Source: Tretioscincus oriximinensis (Eukaryota; Chordata; Lepidosauria; Squamata; Gymnophthalmidae). Taken from it: DNA of 64,000 bases. The stretch lies in assembly GCA_022410635.1 (NCBI GenBank), contig JAJVDF010000453.1, forward strand, positions 154,020 through 218,019, written 5' to 3'. The notes under the pieces are model-generated. The model did not search any database, was not told the origin of the DNA, and worked only from the letters and a program-made list of their open reading frames with translations. Every line of letters starts with the position of its first letter. Position 1 is the stretch's first letter. The translations under genes were made by a program, and so were the position numbers. This document shows, in pieces, positions 63,841 to 64,000 of this stretch.

Positions 63841-64000
63841 GCTTTTTTTTCTTTTTCTTTTTCTTCTTTTTCTTCTTTTTTTTCTTTTTCTTCTTTTTCT
63901 TCTTTTTCTTCTTCTTCTTCTTCTTCTTCTTCTTCTTCTTCTTCTTCTTCTTCTTCTTCTTCTTCTTCTTCTTCTTCTTCTTCTTCTTCTTCTTCTTCTT
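63841..64000 (+). repeat. (TTC)n / (TTTTTC)n SINE tail, open at window end
   Basis: Begins as tttttc-type units and becomes pure TTC for about 95 bases to the window end (GAA on the other strand). Its true length is unknown because the window stops inside it. Confidence 0.95.

Noticed and set aside
49079..64000. Search for the next AP3B1 exon (ear domain)
   Set aside because: No segment encoding the expected ear-domain blocks next to GT-AG sites was found; the intron appears to run past the window end.

Overview
The window is vertebrate nuclear DNA, almost certainly from a squamate reptile. Two things point there. One protein-coding gene runs through the first 49 kb as short exons in long AT-rich introns. 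The introns carry the usual squamate transposon mix: CR1, L2, L1 and Bov-B/RTE LINEs, tRNA-headed SINEs with a Bov-B-like 3' end and CTT-rich tails, and small hAT elements. I cannot name the species; a gecko or other lizard fits best. Isolated single N bases are scattered throughout and one 42-base gap is present.

The gene is AP3B1, the beta-3A subunit of the AP-3 adaptor complex, on the + strand. I place 15 consecutive internal exons between 762 and 49078. They add up to 1770 bases, exactly 590 codons, with compatible phases at every junction and no internal stop. They encode the middle and end of the adaptin (HEAT/armadillo-like) trunk, then the acidic serine-rich hinge, ending just after the clathrin-box motif LLDLD. 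The first exons lie upstream of the window and the ear-domain exons lie beyond 64000. The last intron seen is at least 14.9 kb long.

Layout: 1-9000, exons a-f with small introns, two copies of a GC-rich repeat, SINEs, and a hAT-type element. 9275-12548, a 3.3-kb antisense CR1 element with decayed ORF1, endonuclease and reverse transcriptase, and a tandem repeat at its 5' end. 12549-30060, exons g-i in long introns with a 136-bp hAT MITE, a SINE split by an L1 tail, and CR1 fragments. 30061-49078, exons j-o for the trunk end and hinge, with a 432-bp hAT element, LINE fragments, a SINE with a 210-bp pyrimidine tail, and an L2 RT relic. 49079-64000, one large intron with a Bov-B copy interrupted by an antisense L1, a repeat-poor block that resembles conserved regulatory DNA, fold-back retroposons, a second 2.4-kb CR1 and a SINE ending in a (TTC)n array.

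The least expected structures are two fold-back (hairpin) copies of a short retroposon, each inside perfect 12-14 bp target duplications; a tRNA-headed SINE family present about four times; 174-bp tandem units at the 5' end of the longer CR1; and an unassigned CpG-rich repeat. No CRISPR array, bacterial operon, rRNA or functional tRNA gene is present.
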